A DNA stretch of 64,000 bases. Origin: CAYRHJ01 sp964424105. Its GTDB lineage: Bacteria; Planctomycetota; Phycisphaerae; UBA1845. The notes under the pieces were generated by a model. The model made no database searches and was not told the DNA's origin. It was given only the letters and a program-made list of their open reading frames with translations. The stretch is from the NCBI GenBank assembly GCA_964424105.1, contig CAYRHJ010000004.1, positions 1-64,000 on the forward strand, read 5' to 3'. The position numbers were made by a program, and so were the translations under genes. Of this stretch, positions 1-7,424 are shown piece by piece (position 1 is the first letter of the stretch; every line of letters begins with the position of its first letter).

Positions 1-3
1 TTT

Positions 4-121
4 CAGAGCCGCGACCCTGGACGCGACCAAGGCGGGAGCGTCCAGTATGGCAAGCGGGCGAGGCAGTCCATGGCACGCGAACCGCGCCGCTACCTCCAGA
101 AACCATCTGTTCAGGGAGCGG
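4..121 (+). repeat. Long dispersed repeat, copy A (118 bp, internal hairpin)
   Basis: One of three copies of the same 118-bp element; the others are at 6194-6311 (inverted) and 22532-22649. It starts with CAGAGCCGCGACC and ends with CAGGGAGCGG. Bases 17-24 and 38-45 form a perfect 8-bp inverted repeat (CTGGACGC/GCGTCCAG). The first ~49 bases are identical to the copy at 22532. The two ends together resemble the short repeat seen at 25243, 44203 and 20128. It is noncoding: reading frames through it are not conserved between copies. Confidence 0.8.
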
Positions 122-153
122 TCCCCATCCAGCGCAATCCCTGCCAGCGTGGC

Positions 154-325
154 CCGTCATTCTGGCGAAAGCACGCATCCGTCATTCCGGCGAAAGCACG
201 CATCCGTCATTCCGGCGCAAGCCGGAATCCAGAAGAACGATACCTGGACTCCGGCGTGCGCCGGAGTGACGATCGGGACGATCCCGCGCGCGTTGGCCGT
301 CATTCCGGCGAAAGCCGGAATCCAG
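154..325. repeat. Cluster of five imperfect palindromic REP-like repeats
   Basis: Five units based on GTCATTCCGGCGAAAGCCGG or its complement lie at about 156-178, 180-204, 206-232, 244-270 (reverse orientation) and 299-325. Complete units fold into a hairpin with a CCGG-rich stem. When translated they give the well known artefact peptide VIPAKAGIQ. Related units occur at 4164-4190, 6382-6476 and 52286-52312. Such REP-like elements are dispersed intergenic sequences. Confidence 0.85.
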
Positions 326-516
326 TACGCAATTCGTGCCTGCCTGTCGGCGGACACGGCCGCCCGCTTGCGAGGGCGTAACGGGCGCCCGACGATCAAA
401 AGACCCGGTGGGTAGGACCGCCCAACTTGACGCAGGCGACCCCCGCGATACGATCAAGGGTCCGCAATGACGGCATTCAGGATGTCAGGCGACGTCGCCG
501 GGAATTCAATACGAAT

Positions 517-1440
517 ATGGTATCGCTACCGATACTAGAGGCCCCCTTCGAACAGCAGCGCCGCAGGCTGCCGCCTTGGCTGAAGCGACCCCTGCCCGGT
601 GGCGGCACTTTCGCCCACACCAAGCAGGTCGTAGCCCACAGCGGTGTCGCCACCGTCTGCCAGGAAGCACGATGCCCAAACCTGACGGAATGCTGGGCCA
701 AGCGCCACGCGACGTTCATGATTCTGGGGGATCGCTGCACGCGCAGATGTCACTTCTGCGCGGTTCAGACTGCCAAACCATTCGCGCTCGCTGAGGATGA
801 GCCTGAACGCTTGGCCGAGGCGGTGGCAGCACTGCGTTTGTCCCACGTCGTGGTAACCGCGGTGGCCCGGGATGATCTTCCCGACGAGGGGGCCACCCAT
901 TTCGCCCGCTGCGTGCGGGCCATTCATTCCCGTAGCCCCGGCACGACGGTGGAGGTACTCCCCGCCGACTTTCATGGCCGACGAGATTGCATCGAAACGC
1001 TCTGCGACGCCAAGCCGGATATCTACAACCACAACATCGAGACCGTATCGCGCCTTTCACCCATGGTCAGACCCCAAGCGCGTTACCGGCGTTCGTTAGA
1101 AGTCCTGCGAACCGCCAAGGCGTTATCAACCCGCGTCATCACAAAATCGGGCATCATGGTGGGATTGGGCGAATCGCACGACGAATTGTTGCACACGTTT
1201 CAAGACCTTCGCAACGCGGGTTGCGACGTCTTGACCATCGGCCAATACCTGCAACCGTCAGCCGCTCAACTGCCCGTTTTCAGGTTTTACTCGCCCGAGG
1301 AATTCGCTGATCTAGGCCAAGCAGCCCGGCAAATCGGTTTTATAAGCGTCGCCTCCGGTCCGTTCGTTCGCAGCAGCTACAACGCCGCCGATGTTTTCGA
1401 AGAAGCCCTGCGACGTAAGCCGACGGATGCTCGCACGTGA
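517..1440 (+). CDS. lipA: Lipoyl synthase
   Basis: Radical-SAM enzyme that inserts two sulfur atoms into octanoyl groups on lipoyl domains of 2-oxoacid dehydrogenases and the glycine cleavage H protein. From the ATG at 517 the protein has 307 residues, normal for LipA. The auxiliary cluster ligands C48-x4-C53-x5-C59 (CQEARCPNLTEC) and the radical-SAM motif C74TRRCHFC81 are both intact, and the conserved C-terminal RSSY serine, which ligates the auxiliary cluster, is present. An upstream start at 427 would add 30 residues that read through unrelated, repeat-adjacent DNA, so I prefer 517. No lipB is seen nearby; the gene appears to stand alone downstream of repeats. Confidence 0.95.
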   Translation: MVSLPILEAPFEQQRRRLPPWLKRPLPGGGTFAHTKQVVAHSGVATVCQEARCPNLTECWAKRHATFMILGDRCTRRCHFCAVQTAKPFALAEDEPERLAEAVAALRLSHVVVTAVARDDLPDEGATHFARCVRAIHSRSPGTTVEVLPADFHGRRDCIETLCDAKPDIYNHNIETVSRLSPMVRPQARYRRSLEVLRTAKALSTRVITKSGIMVGLGESHDELLHTFQDLRNAGCDVLTIGQYLQPSAAQLPVFRFYSPEEFADLGQAARQIGFISVASGPFVRSSYNAADVFEEALRRKPTDART

Positions 1441-1593
1441 ACTGCCGACTATCAATCCAAGAAAACTTCGCCTGTAAATCCGTATTGTGTTCAAACTTCA
1501 TTTTCGCCACATTTGCTTTTCAAGGCGCGACAGGCTTCGATATTTCGCATCCTGTTGTCCCTGTAACGGGCGCCGTATTGGAAATCCTGGCCA

Positions 1594-2721
1594 ATGTCGA
1601 TTTTTGAGGTTAAACATCAGGACCGCGCCCAACGCCTGATTCAGCGGGCACTGGCCACCGGGCGACTGCCACACGCGCTCGTTTTGTGCGGGCCGGAGGG
1701 TGTTGGCCGGGAGATGTTCGCCAAGCGCTTTGCGCGATTGCTACTTTGCGGAAATCGTGTCGCTGTAAAAACTACATTCACAGGCGAAATTGGTGAGACA
1801 TACCTAGATAGCTGTGACCGGTGTCGGTCTTGTCTTGCGGCGATGCACGAAATTCATCCTGACTTGCACGTCGTGCGTCGGGAGTTGAAATCGTCGCATC
1901 CCGATTCGTTGGTTCGTAAACGTAAGGGGATTGATCTTGGTGTTGAAGTCATACGTGAATTTTTGATCAAACACGTGGGAACGGCACCGACGCTTGGGCG
2001 GGCCAAGGTTTTCATCGTGCGTGAAGCCGAGCGCATGAACTCCGCCGCGCAGAACGCGCTCTTGAAATCGCTGGAAGAGCCTCCGCCCACGACTTTTCTG
2101 TTGCTCCTAGCCAAGTCATCGGACGACCTGCTGCCAACGGTTCGTTCCAGATGTCAGATGATTCCATTTGGGCCATTGCCGACGAACTTCGTTCTTGAAC
2201 GCCTCGGCTTGGATAACGGCGGGGGATCAATCAGTGACGAAGCCTGTCAACTCTACGCGGAATGTTCGGTGGGGAGTTTGGGCTTGGCTTGCCGCTTGCG
2301 CGAGGATGGATTGTTCGACCATTTTCGTGGGATGGCGGCCCTGATGGAATCGTTGCCGACGATTGAAATGCCCGGCTCGGCCAAGCCGATTCTGGACGGC
2401 GCCAAGCAACTCGCCGACGCCTTCAAAGCGCGTGACACGGAAATGTCCGACAGCGAGGCCCAGCGGCTCGGCATCCGCGCACAATTGACGTTGGCCGGCG
2501 TTTGGCTTCGCCGAGTTCTTCACCGATTGGCTCGGGAGTCGGATGTTCAATCGATCTATGATTCGCCGCCCGCATCGGTTTTGAAACGGTGGACGAATCG
2601 GCAAGTGGCAGACGCGATTGCAGAAATCGCCGCCACCGAGCGCCGACTGGATTCGAACACCAATCCACAGCTATGTGTCGAATCCTTGCTCATTCGCTGG
2701 AGCCGACTCTGCGGAGGGTGA
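1594..2721 (+). CDS. holB: DNA polymerase III delta' subunit
   Basis: Clamp-loader subunit of about 375 residues. Visible features are the N-terminal HALVLCGPEGVGRE segment (degenerate Walker A, residues 33-40), a zinc-module cysteine set C52, C74, C77, C80 (CDRCRSC), the helix RVxxxxxAERMNSAAQNALLKxLEEPP typical of AAA+ clamp loaders, and the SRC motif in TVRSRCQMIPF. As in other delta' proteins, the Walker A lysine is replaced (GRE in place of GKT/GKS), so it is probably a non-hydrolysing stator. The last 51 bases overlap tail-to-tail with ilvC on the other strand. Confidence 0.88.
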   Translation: MSIFEVKHQDRAQRLIQRALATGRLPHALVLCGPEGVGREMFAKRFARLLLCGNRVAVKTTFTGEIGETYLDSCDRCRSCLAAMHEIHPDLHVVRRELKSSHPDSLVRKRKGIDLGVEVIREFLIKHVGTAPTLGRAKVFIVREAERMNSAAQNALLKSLEEPPPTTFLLLLAKSSDDLLPTVRSRCQMIPFGPLPTNFVLERLGLDNGGGSISDEACQLYAECSVGSLGLACRLREDGLFDHFRGMAALMESLPTIEMPGSAKPILDGAKQLADAFKARDTEMSDSEAQRLGIRAQLTLAGVWLRRVLHRLARESDVQSIYDSPPASVLKRWTNRQVADAIAEIAATERRLDSNTNPQLCVESLLIRWSRLCGG

Positions 2722-3717
2722 CTCCGGTCGAAGCCAGGGCATCCACGATCGCACTCGTCGACCCGCCTGTTCGAGCAGCCCGTCGGCCTCTCGCGCCCGA
2801 TCGCGACTCAACTGTTCCATCCCGCCGTGACGACTCTGTTCCATCCACTCCCTGGCGAACGAGCCATCGGTGATTTCGGCCAGAATCGACTTCATTTCCG
2901 ATTGGATTCGCGGATCGACGATGCGGGGGCCTCGCGTCATGCCGCCGAACTCGGCGGTGTTGGAAATGCACCGGCGCATGTGCGACAGTCCGCCCTGGTA
3001 GACCAGGTCGACGACCTGTTTCAGTTCGTGGATGCATTCCATGTAGGCCAATTCGGGGGCGAATCCCGCGTCCACCAGCGTGGCAAAAGCGTGCTTCATC
3101 AAGTCGACCACGCCACCGCACAGGACCACTTGCTCGCCGAACAAATCAGAATCGGTTTCGTCGGTGAAGGTGGTTTGAATCATGGCTGCGCGATGGGCAC
3201 CGATGCCCGCTGCCCATGCCCATGCGCGGGCGAGTGCTTGGCCGGCGTCTTGCTCGACGGCCAACAAGACCGGCAGGCCGCGACCCTGTACGTATAGGCT
3301 GCGTAGCAAGGAGCCGGGTCCCTTCGGGGCGACCATGATGACGTCCACGCCCGTTGGCGGCACGATGAATCGATAGCGGATGTTGAACCCGTGCACGAAA
3401 CCCAGGGATTGGCCGGAACGAATCACGGACGCGATTTCTGCTTGATAGATCGTCGCGGCACTTTCATCGGGTAGCGTCAAGATGATCAGGTCGGCCTGTT
3501 GACACGCGTCGGCGACGCGTTCGGGCTTGAAGCCGTCCGCGATGGCGCGATCGTAGTTGGGACTGCCGGGCCGTTGGGCGACGATGACGTCGGCGCCCGA
3601 ATCGCGGAGATTGAGCGCGTGGGCGTGCCCTTGATTGCCGTAACCGATCACGGCCACCGGTCGCTTGGCTAGGATGGAAAAGTCCGCGTCTTTGTTGTCA
3701 AGCTGATGAACTGTCAC
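2671..3717 (-). CDS. ilvC: Ketol-acid reductoisomerase, class I (NAD(P)H)
   Basis: Second enzyme of valine/leucine/isoleucine synthesis: isomerises and reduces 2-acetolactate or 2-aceto-2-hydroxybutyrate. 348 residues. The Rossmann motif GYGNQG is at residues 25-30; HGFNI, VAPKGPG and DLFGEQVVLCGG, which carries metal-binding acidic residues, are all present. The short length fits class I. In the common GPGHxVR motif the His is replaced by Ser (GPGSLLR). The C-terminus runs about 20 residues past the usual MPW end (RPESPSAESAPANEQ...) and that tail is encoded opposite the end of holB. No ilvB/ilvN is adjacent. Confidence 0.94.
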   Translation of the reverse strand: MTVHQLDNKDADFSILAKRPVAVIGYGNQGHAHALNLRDSGADVIVAQRPGSPNYDRAIADGFKPERVADACQQADLIILTLPDESAATIYQAEIASVIRSGQSLGFVHGFNIRYRFIVPPTGVDVIMVAPKGPGSLLRSLYVQGRGLPVLLAVEQDAGQALARAWAWAAGIGAHRAAMIQTTFTDETDSDLFGEQVVLCGGVVDLMKHAFATLVDAGFAPELAYMECIHELKQVVDLVYQGGLSHMRRCISNTAEFGGMTRGPRIVDPRIQSEMKSILAEITDGSFAREWMEQSRHGGMEQLSRDRAREADGLLEQAGRRVRSWMPWLRPESPSAESAPANEQGFDT

Positions 3718-3950
3718 GATGTGATCCTCTGCATTGTCGGTTCGATCGAATGAACGGTCAGCGGTCCGGTCACGATGATAGCCGGTTCGTGCAAGTTTCG
3801 CATTGATTGCCGGCGCCGGTCAAGCGAAACCGGTGTTTCGTTACGCTCTTGCCGCTAATAGAGCTGAAGATTGCGGCACGCCAATCGTCGCGATGTTGAA
3901 ACCGGAGTTGGCTTGCGTGTTTGAAATTCTCCGATCATCGAGCAAGAGAA

Positions 3951-3983
3951 ATTGACAGGATTTACAAGATTGACAGGATGAAT
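3951..3983 (+). repeat. ATTGACAGGAT direct repeat pair
   Basis: ATTGACAGGAT occurs at 3951-3961 and again at 3969-3979, a period of 18, with TTTACAAG between. I recall closely similar TTGACAGGATTTACAGGATTG-type intergenic motifs from other bacterial genomes, but cannot check this here. Function unknown. Confidence 0.6.
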
Positions 3984-4054
3984 CCGGGCCGGTCGGTGGT
4001 CGGCGCGCTTATAAGACCCGCGACATTCGGCCACACGCTGTGGTCATCGACTCC

Positions 4055-4075
4055 CCCACCTCCAAAGGAGGTGGG
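4055..4075. repeat. Perfect 9-bp stem palindrome containing SD and anti-SD sequence
   Basis: CCCACCTCC, loop AAA, GGAGGTGGG. The arms contain the Shine-Dalgarno consensus AAAGGAGGTG and its complement. There is no T-run, so it is not a simple intrinsic terminator, and no gene starts next to it on either strand. Confidence 0.7.
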
Positions 4076-4086
4076 CCACCCGGCGG

Positions 4087-4274
4087 AATGACGTAACGCG
4101 CCGGACCGCTCGCTTTGCGCTCGCGGCTCTGTTAAGAGGCGGATGAAGCCCGCGCTGGGAACTCTGGATTCCGGCTTGCGCCGGAATGACGTAACGCGCC
4201 GGACCGCTCGCTTCGCGCTCGCGGCTCGTTAACGACTTGGTCGCGGGTCGTAAATGACTTGGTCGCGGGTCGTA
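4087..4274. repeat. Duplicated repeat module downstream of gpmI
   Basis: A ~44-base block (AATGACGTAACGCGCCGG... to the end of the CGCGGCTC motif) occurs at 4087-4130 and 4185-4228 with one or two differences. It joins a REP-like end (AATGAC) to a form of the short CCGCTC...CGCGGCTC repeat (4106-4136, 4204-4234). A complete REP-like palindrome is at 4164-4190. A tandem 22-base period follows: GACTTGGTCGCGGGTCGTA at 4234-4252 and 4256-4274. Confidence 0.8.
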
Positions 4275-4318
4275 GAACGGGATGATGCACGAAGACGGGT
4301 CCATCGCTGGAGTGCGAC

Positions 4319-5947
4319 CTATCGTTCGAAAAGTGATCGTCCGGTCATTTCGGCAGGTTGGGGCAAATCCATCATTTCAAGTAGTGTGGGGCCGACGTCG
4401 GCCAAGGCGCCGCCGGTGCGGAGTTTTCGATTTCGCCAGGCTTGTCCGACGACGATCAGCTCGACGTCGTAGGTGGTGTGGGCGGTGTGCGGCTGATTGG
4501 TTTGGGGGTCGATCATCTGTTCACAATTGCCGTGGTCGGCGGTGACGATCAACGCCCCCCCGGCGCCTAGGGTGGCGTCGACGATTCTGCCCACGCCGAC
4601 ATCGACGGTTTCGACTGCGTGAATGGCGGCTTGGAGGTTTCCCGTGTGACCGACCATGTCACCGTTGGCGAAGTTCACGATGATGACGTCGTATTCGTGG
4701 GATTGGATGGCTTGCACGACCTGGTCGGTGACTTCGCGTGCGGACATTTCGGGCTTTTGGTCGTAGGTGGGAACGTCGCGCGGGGAGGGGACGAGGATTC
4801 GATCTTCGCCGGGAAATGGTTCCTCCCGATAGTCGTTGAAGAAGTAGGTAACGTGCGGGTATTTCTCGGTCTCGGCGCAGCGGAGCTGTTTCAGCCCTCG
4901 GTCGCTGATGAGTTGGCCGAAGATGTTGATCAACTTATCGGGCTTGGGAATGATGACCCGGACGGGCAGCCCCTCCTCGTAGCTGGTTATGGTCGCGAAG
5001 AACAGGTCGAGCTTCGGACCGCGGTCAAAACCATGGGTCACCGATGATCCATCTTGGCTGGAATCAGCCTGGTAAGGGAATTCATCATAACAGAAGGCCT
5101 TGACAAGCTCCCGTGGACGGTCGCCACGGAAGTTGAAAAAGATAACGCCGTCACCGTTCTTGATGACGGTTGGCTCGGCGGCGTTGTGCGGCGTGACAAG
5201 GGTCGGCGTGATGAACTCGTCACCCTCGCGGCTGTCGTCGGTCGGATTGTCATAGTATTGTTGGAAGGCATCGGTCGCGGAGTTGACACGGCGGCCTTTT
5301 GCGGCGGTCAGCAAGTCGTAGGCGAGCTGGACGCGGTCCCAGCGGGAGTCGCGATCCATGGCGTAATATCGACCGATTACGGACGCGACCCGACCGACGC
5401 CGAGTTCGATCATTTTGGCTTGGATTTGGGCGATGATGTCGATTCCGCTGAACGGCGGGGTGTCACGTCCGTCGGCGAAGACGTGCAGGTAGATGCGTTT
5501 ACCGTCGAAATCGATGCGGCGGGCGAATTCGAGCAGGCCGACGAGGTGCTCGATGCTGCTGTGCACGCCGGCGTCGCTGCACAGACCCATGATATGGACG
5601 TTTCCGCCGGATTGGATGGCGTGTTGGAAAGTCTGGTGCAGGATGGGGTTTTTGAAAAAGGTGCCGTCTCGAATTAGACGAGTGATTCGCATGATCTCCT
5701 GATTGACGATGCGACCTGCGCCGAGGTTTTGGTGGCCTACCTCGCTGTTTCCCATGACGCCGTCCGGCAGACCGACCTTGGGGCCATGGGTGCAGATTTG
5801 GACGTGCGGGTAATTTGACATCAATGCTTGATCAACGGGGGGGTGGGCGAGGTGGACGGCGTTGGCGTGGTTCCATTGGGGGTAGGGGTTGGCTCCCCAG
5901 CCATCACGGATGACGAGGACGACGGGGCGCGGATGGATCGCGGTCAT
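4319..5947 (-). CDS. gpmI: 2,3-bisphosphoglycerate-independent phosphoglycerate mutase
   Basis: Glycolytic/gluconeogenic interconversion of 3- and 2-phosphoglycerate by an alkaline-phosphatase-superfamily enzyme with two metal ions. 542 residues, close to the family norm. N-terminal metal motif RDGWG (D15), phosphoserine loop DGVMGNSEVGH (residues 62-72, catalytic S68), DGRDTPP, and C-terminal metal site TADHGNCEQM followed by HTAHT are all seen. Single gene between two repeat-rich intergenic regions, so probably monocistronic. Confidence 0.96.
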   Translation of the reverse strand: MTAIHPRPVVLVIRDGWGANPYPQWNHANAVHLAHPPVDQALMSNYPHVQICTHGPKVGLPDGVMGNSEVGHQNLGAGRIVNQEIMRITRLIRDGTFFKNPILHQTFQHAIQSGGNVHIMGLCSDAGVHSSIEHLVGLLEFARRIDFDGKRIYLHVFADGRDTPPFSGIDIIAQIQAKMIELGVGRVASVIGRYYAMDRDSRWDRVQLAYDLLTAAKGRRVNSATDAFQQYYDNPTDDSREGDEFITPTLVTPHNAAEPTVIKNGDGVIFFNFRGDRPRELVKAFCYDEFPYQADSSQDGSSVTHGFDRGPKLDLFFATITSYEEGLPVRVIIPKPDKLINIFGQLISDRGLKQLRCAETEKYPHVTYFFNDYREEPFPGEDRILVPSPRDVPTYDQKPEMSAREVTDQVVQAIQSHEYDVIIVNFANGDMVGHTGNLQAAIHAVETVDVGVGRIVDATLGAGGALIVTADHGNCEQMIDPQTNQPHTAHTTYDVELIVVGQAWRNRKLRTGGALADVGPTLLEMMDLPQPAEMTGRSLFER

Positions 5948-6193
5948 GGCCGGATGTCCAAGCGGTTGGGGGTTGCGTTTCGCATTGGAGCCAGCTTAAC
6001 AGGCAACGTCCGTCGAACCAACCGGATGGAAGGGGGATTTGCTGACCGGGTCCGGATCATTCATGAACGTCTGGCGGTCGCGAGCGTAACCATGTGAAAC
6101 ACAAGGCTTAATCAGCGTTTCCGCAAGCAGGCGGATTTGACAGGGCGTCGAATCGTCCGTGTGCGGTTTCAGGGATGATTCGTCTGCCAAAGA

Positions 6194-6311
6194 CCGCTCC
6201 CTGAACATTTGTTTTCTGGAGGTAGTGGCGCGGTTCGGGTGCCATGCACTGCCTCGCCCGCTTGCCATACTGGACGCTCCCGCCTTGGTCGCGTCCAGGG
6301 TCGCGGCTCTG
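6194..6311 (-). repeat. Long dispersed repeat, copy B (118 bp, inverted)
   Basis: Reverse-complement copy of the element at 4-121, exactly the same length. The internal inverted repeat (CTGGACGC/GCGTCCAG) is intact. Its flank at 6309-6327 (CTGAAATTGTTAGGCGTTC) is also found alone, inverted, at 37398-37416, and the window start (TTTCAG) matches the part of that flank that is visible for copy A. Confidence 0.8.
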
Positions 6312-6381
6312 AAATTGTTAGGCGTTCTTAATCGTCGGGCGAGTGTTTGGCTTTCGCAAATGGATGGCTGGGAATGGCGTA

Positions 6382-6476
6382 CTGGATTCCGGCTTTCGCC
6401 GGAATGACGGAATGGGGTACTGGATTCCGGCTTTCGCCGGAATGACGTACTGGATTCCGGCTTTCGCCGGAATGAC
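6382..6476 (+). repeat. Three REP-like palindromes in tandem
   Basis: Three identical 27-base units (CTGGATTCCGGCTTTCGCCG...GAATGAC) at 6382-6408, 6420-6446 and 6450-6476, with spacers of 11 and 3 bases. Each is a hairpin. Spacers are too short and irregular for a CRISPR array. Confidence 0.85.
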
Positions 6477-6547
6477 GCATGCGGGCGGTCGGGACGCTTT
6501 CGGTGGTGAACGTGTATAATTGGTTGTTGGGATTTGTGGCTGTGGTC

Positions 6548-6611
6548 GGCGGGCAGGGGCCCGTTGGTGGGATCGGGGCGGCGGGCAGGGGCCTGTTGGT
6601 GGGATCGGGGC
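6548..6611 (+). repeat. 32-bp tandem duplication upstream of ABC exporter
   Basis: Two units of 32 bp (6548-6579 and 6580-6611) with the pattern GGCGGGCAGGGGCC(C/T)GTT followed by GGTGGGATCGGGGC; they differ at one base. A third unit is started and lost. It lies about 60 bases before the ABC ATPase start, so it sits in the likely promoter or leader. Confidence 0.8.
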
Positions 6612-6668
6612 GGCGAGGCGGTTGCATTGATGGATGATGGAGCGGCGGGTTCTTTTTGGGAATATTGA

Positions 6669-7424
6669 ATGACGGATGCCATAGTCATTGAATCGGTTTG
6701 CAAGCGTTACGGCGATAAGGTGGCGGTCAACGGATTGTCGCTGAACGTGCGTGCGGGGGAGTTGTTCGCGTTTCTGGGTCCGAATGGGGCGGGCAAGACG
6801 ACCACGATCAAGATGATGGTCGGGTTGTTGATTCCGAATGAAGGCGTGGTTCGGGTGTGCGGTTATCCCATGGGAACGGATGGGATGCAGGCGAAGGCGC
6901 AGATGGCGTACGTTCCGGATCAGCCGTTTCTGTACGACAAGTTGACGGGCCGGGAGTTTTTGCACTTCGTGGCTGAAATGTACCGCATGGACCGAAAGCG
7001 TCGGGATGACACGATGCGGGAGCTGGTCGATCGGCTGGACATCGCGTCGTTCATGGATCAGCTATGCGGGACGTATTCCCACGGGATGAAGCAGCGGGTG
7101 GTGGTGGCGGCTGCGTTGTTGCATGAGCCGCGGGTTTTGGTGATTGATGAGCCGATGGTGGGGCTTGATCCGCGGACGGTTCGGCGGGTGAAGGACTTGT
7201 TTCAGGAGATCACGCGTCGGGGCGGCACGGTGTTCATGAGCACGCACACGCTGGAGGTGGCGGAGGCGATGGCGGACCGCATCGGGATCATTCATCAGGG
7301 GAATCTGATCGCGGTGGGAACGTTGGACGAGTTGCGGTCGCGGGCGACTCGCCAGCATTCGCTGGAAAGCATATTTCTGGAACTGACCGAGGGTGAGGGT
7401 GAGGGCGATGGGATCGAACGCTGA
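6669..7424 (+). CDS. ABC transporter ATP-binding protein
   Basis: Cytoplasmic ATPase of 251 residues, of the class that drives multi-TM exporters. Walker A GPNGAGKTT at residues 37-45, signature YSHGMKQR (SHGMKQ in place of the canonical SGGxxQ, common in ABC-2-like exporters), Walker B VLVIDEP followed by a D-loop GLDPR, and switch His in STHTL. The next gene, a membrane protein, starts inside its 3' end (ATG at 7408), so the two are translationally coupled. The substrate cannot be read from the sequence. Confidence 0.93.
   Translation: MTDAIVIESVCKRYGDKVAVNGLSLNVRAGELFAFLGPNGAGKTTTIKMMVGLLIPNEGVVRVCGYPMGTDGMQAKAQMAYVPDQPFLYDKLTGREFLHFVAEMYRMDRKRRDDTMRELVDRLDIASFMDQLCGTYSHGMKQRVVVAAALLHEPRVLVIDEPMVGLDPRTVRRVKDLFQEITRRGGTVFMSTHTLEVAEAMADRIGIIHQGNLIAVGTLDELRSRATRQHSLESIFLELTEGEGEGDGIER

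Larger units (their letters stand above)
3718..4318. other. Intergenic region with several repeat types
   Basis: Between the start of ilvC and the end of gpmI there is no supported gene. From 3718 to about 3940 I see nothing recognisable beyond the presumed ilvC promoter. After that come a direct-repeat element (3951-3983), a perfect palindrome (4055-4075) and a duplicated REP-like/short-repeat module (4087-4274), each described separately. Confidence 0.7.
5948..6668. other. 720-bp repeat-rich intergenic region
   Basis: Separates the divergently transcribed gpmI and ABC exporter genes. It holds a long-repeat copy (6194-6311), three REP-like palindromes (6382-6476) and a 32-bp tandem duplication (6548-6611). 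Frames crossing it give only repeat-derived peptides; no gene is supported. Confidence 0.75.

Noticed and set aside
47..457. Plus- and minus-strand frames at the left end encoding VIPAQAGIQ/VIPAKAGIQ-type peptides
   Set aside because: They read through REP-like palindromes and give the common translation artefact; no ribosome-binding site and no family.
5054..5677. 207-codon plus-strand frame opposite gpmI
   Set aside because: Antisense shadow of a clearly conserved gene, produced by GC-rich codon bias.
6382..6476. CRISPR-like array of three repeats
   Set aside because: Spacers are 11 and 3 bases and the units are hairpins of the REP type found at other sites; no cas genes.
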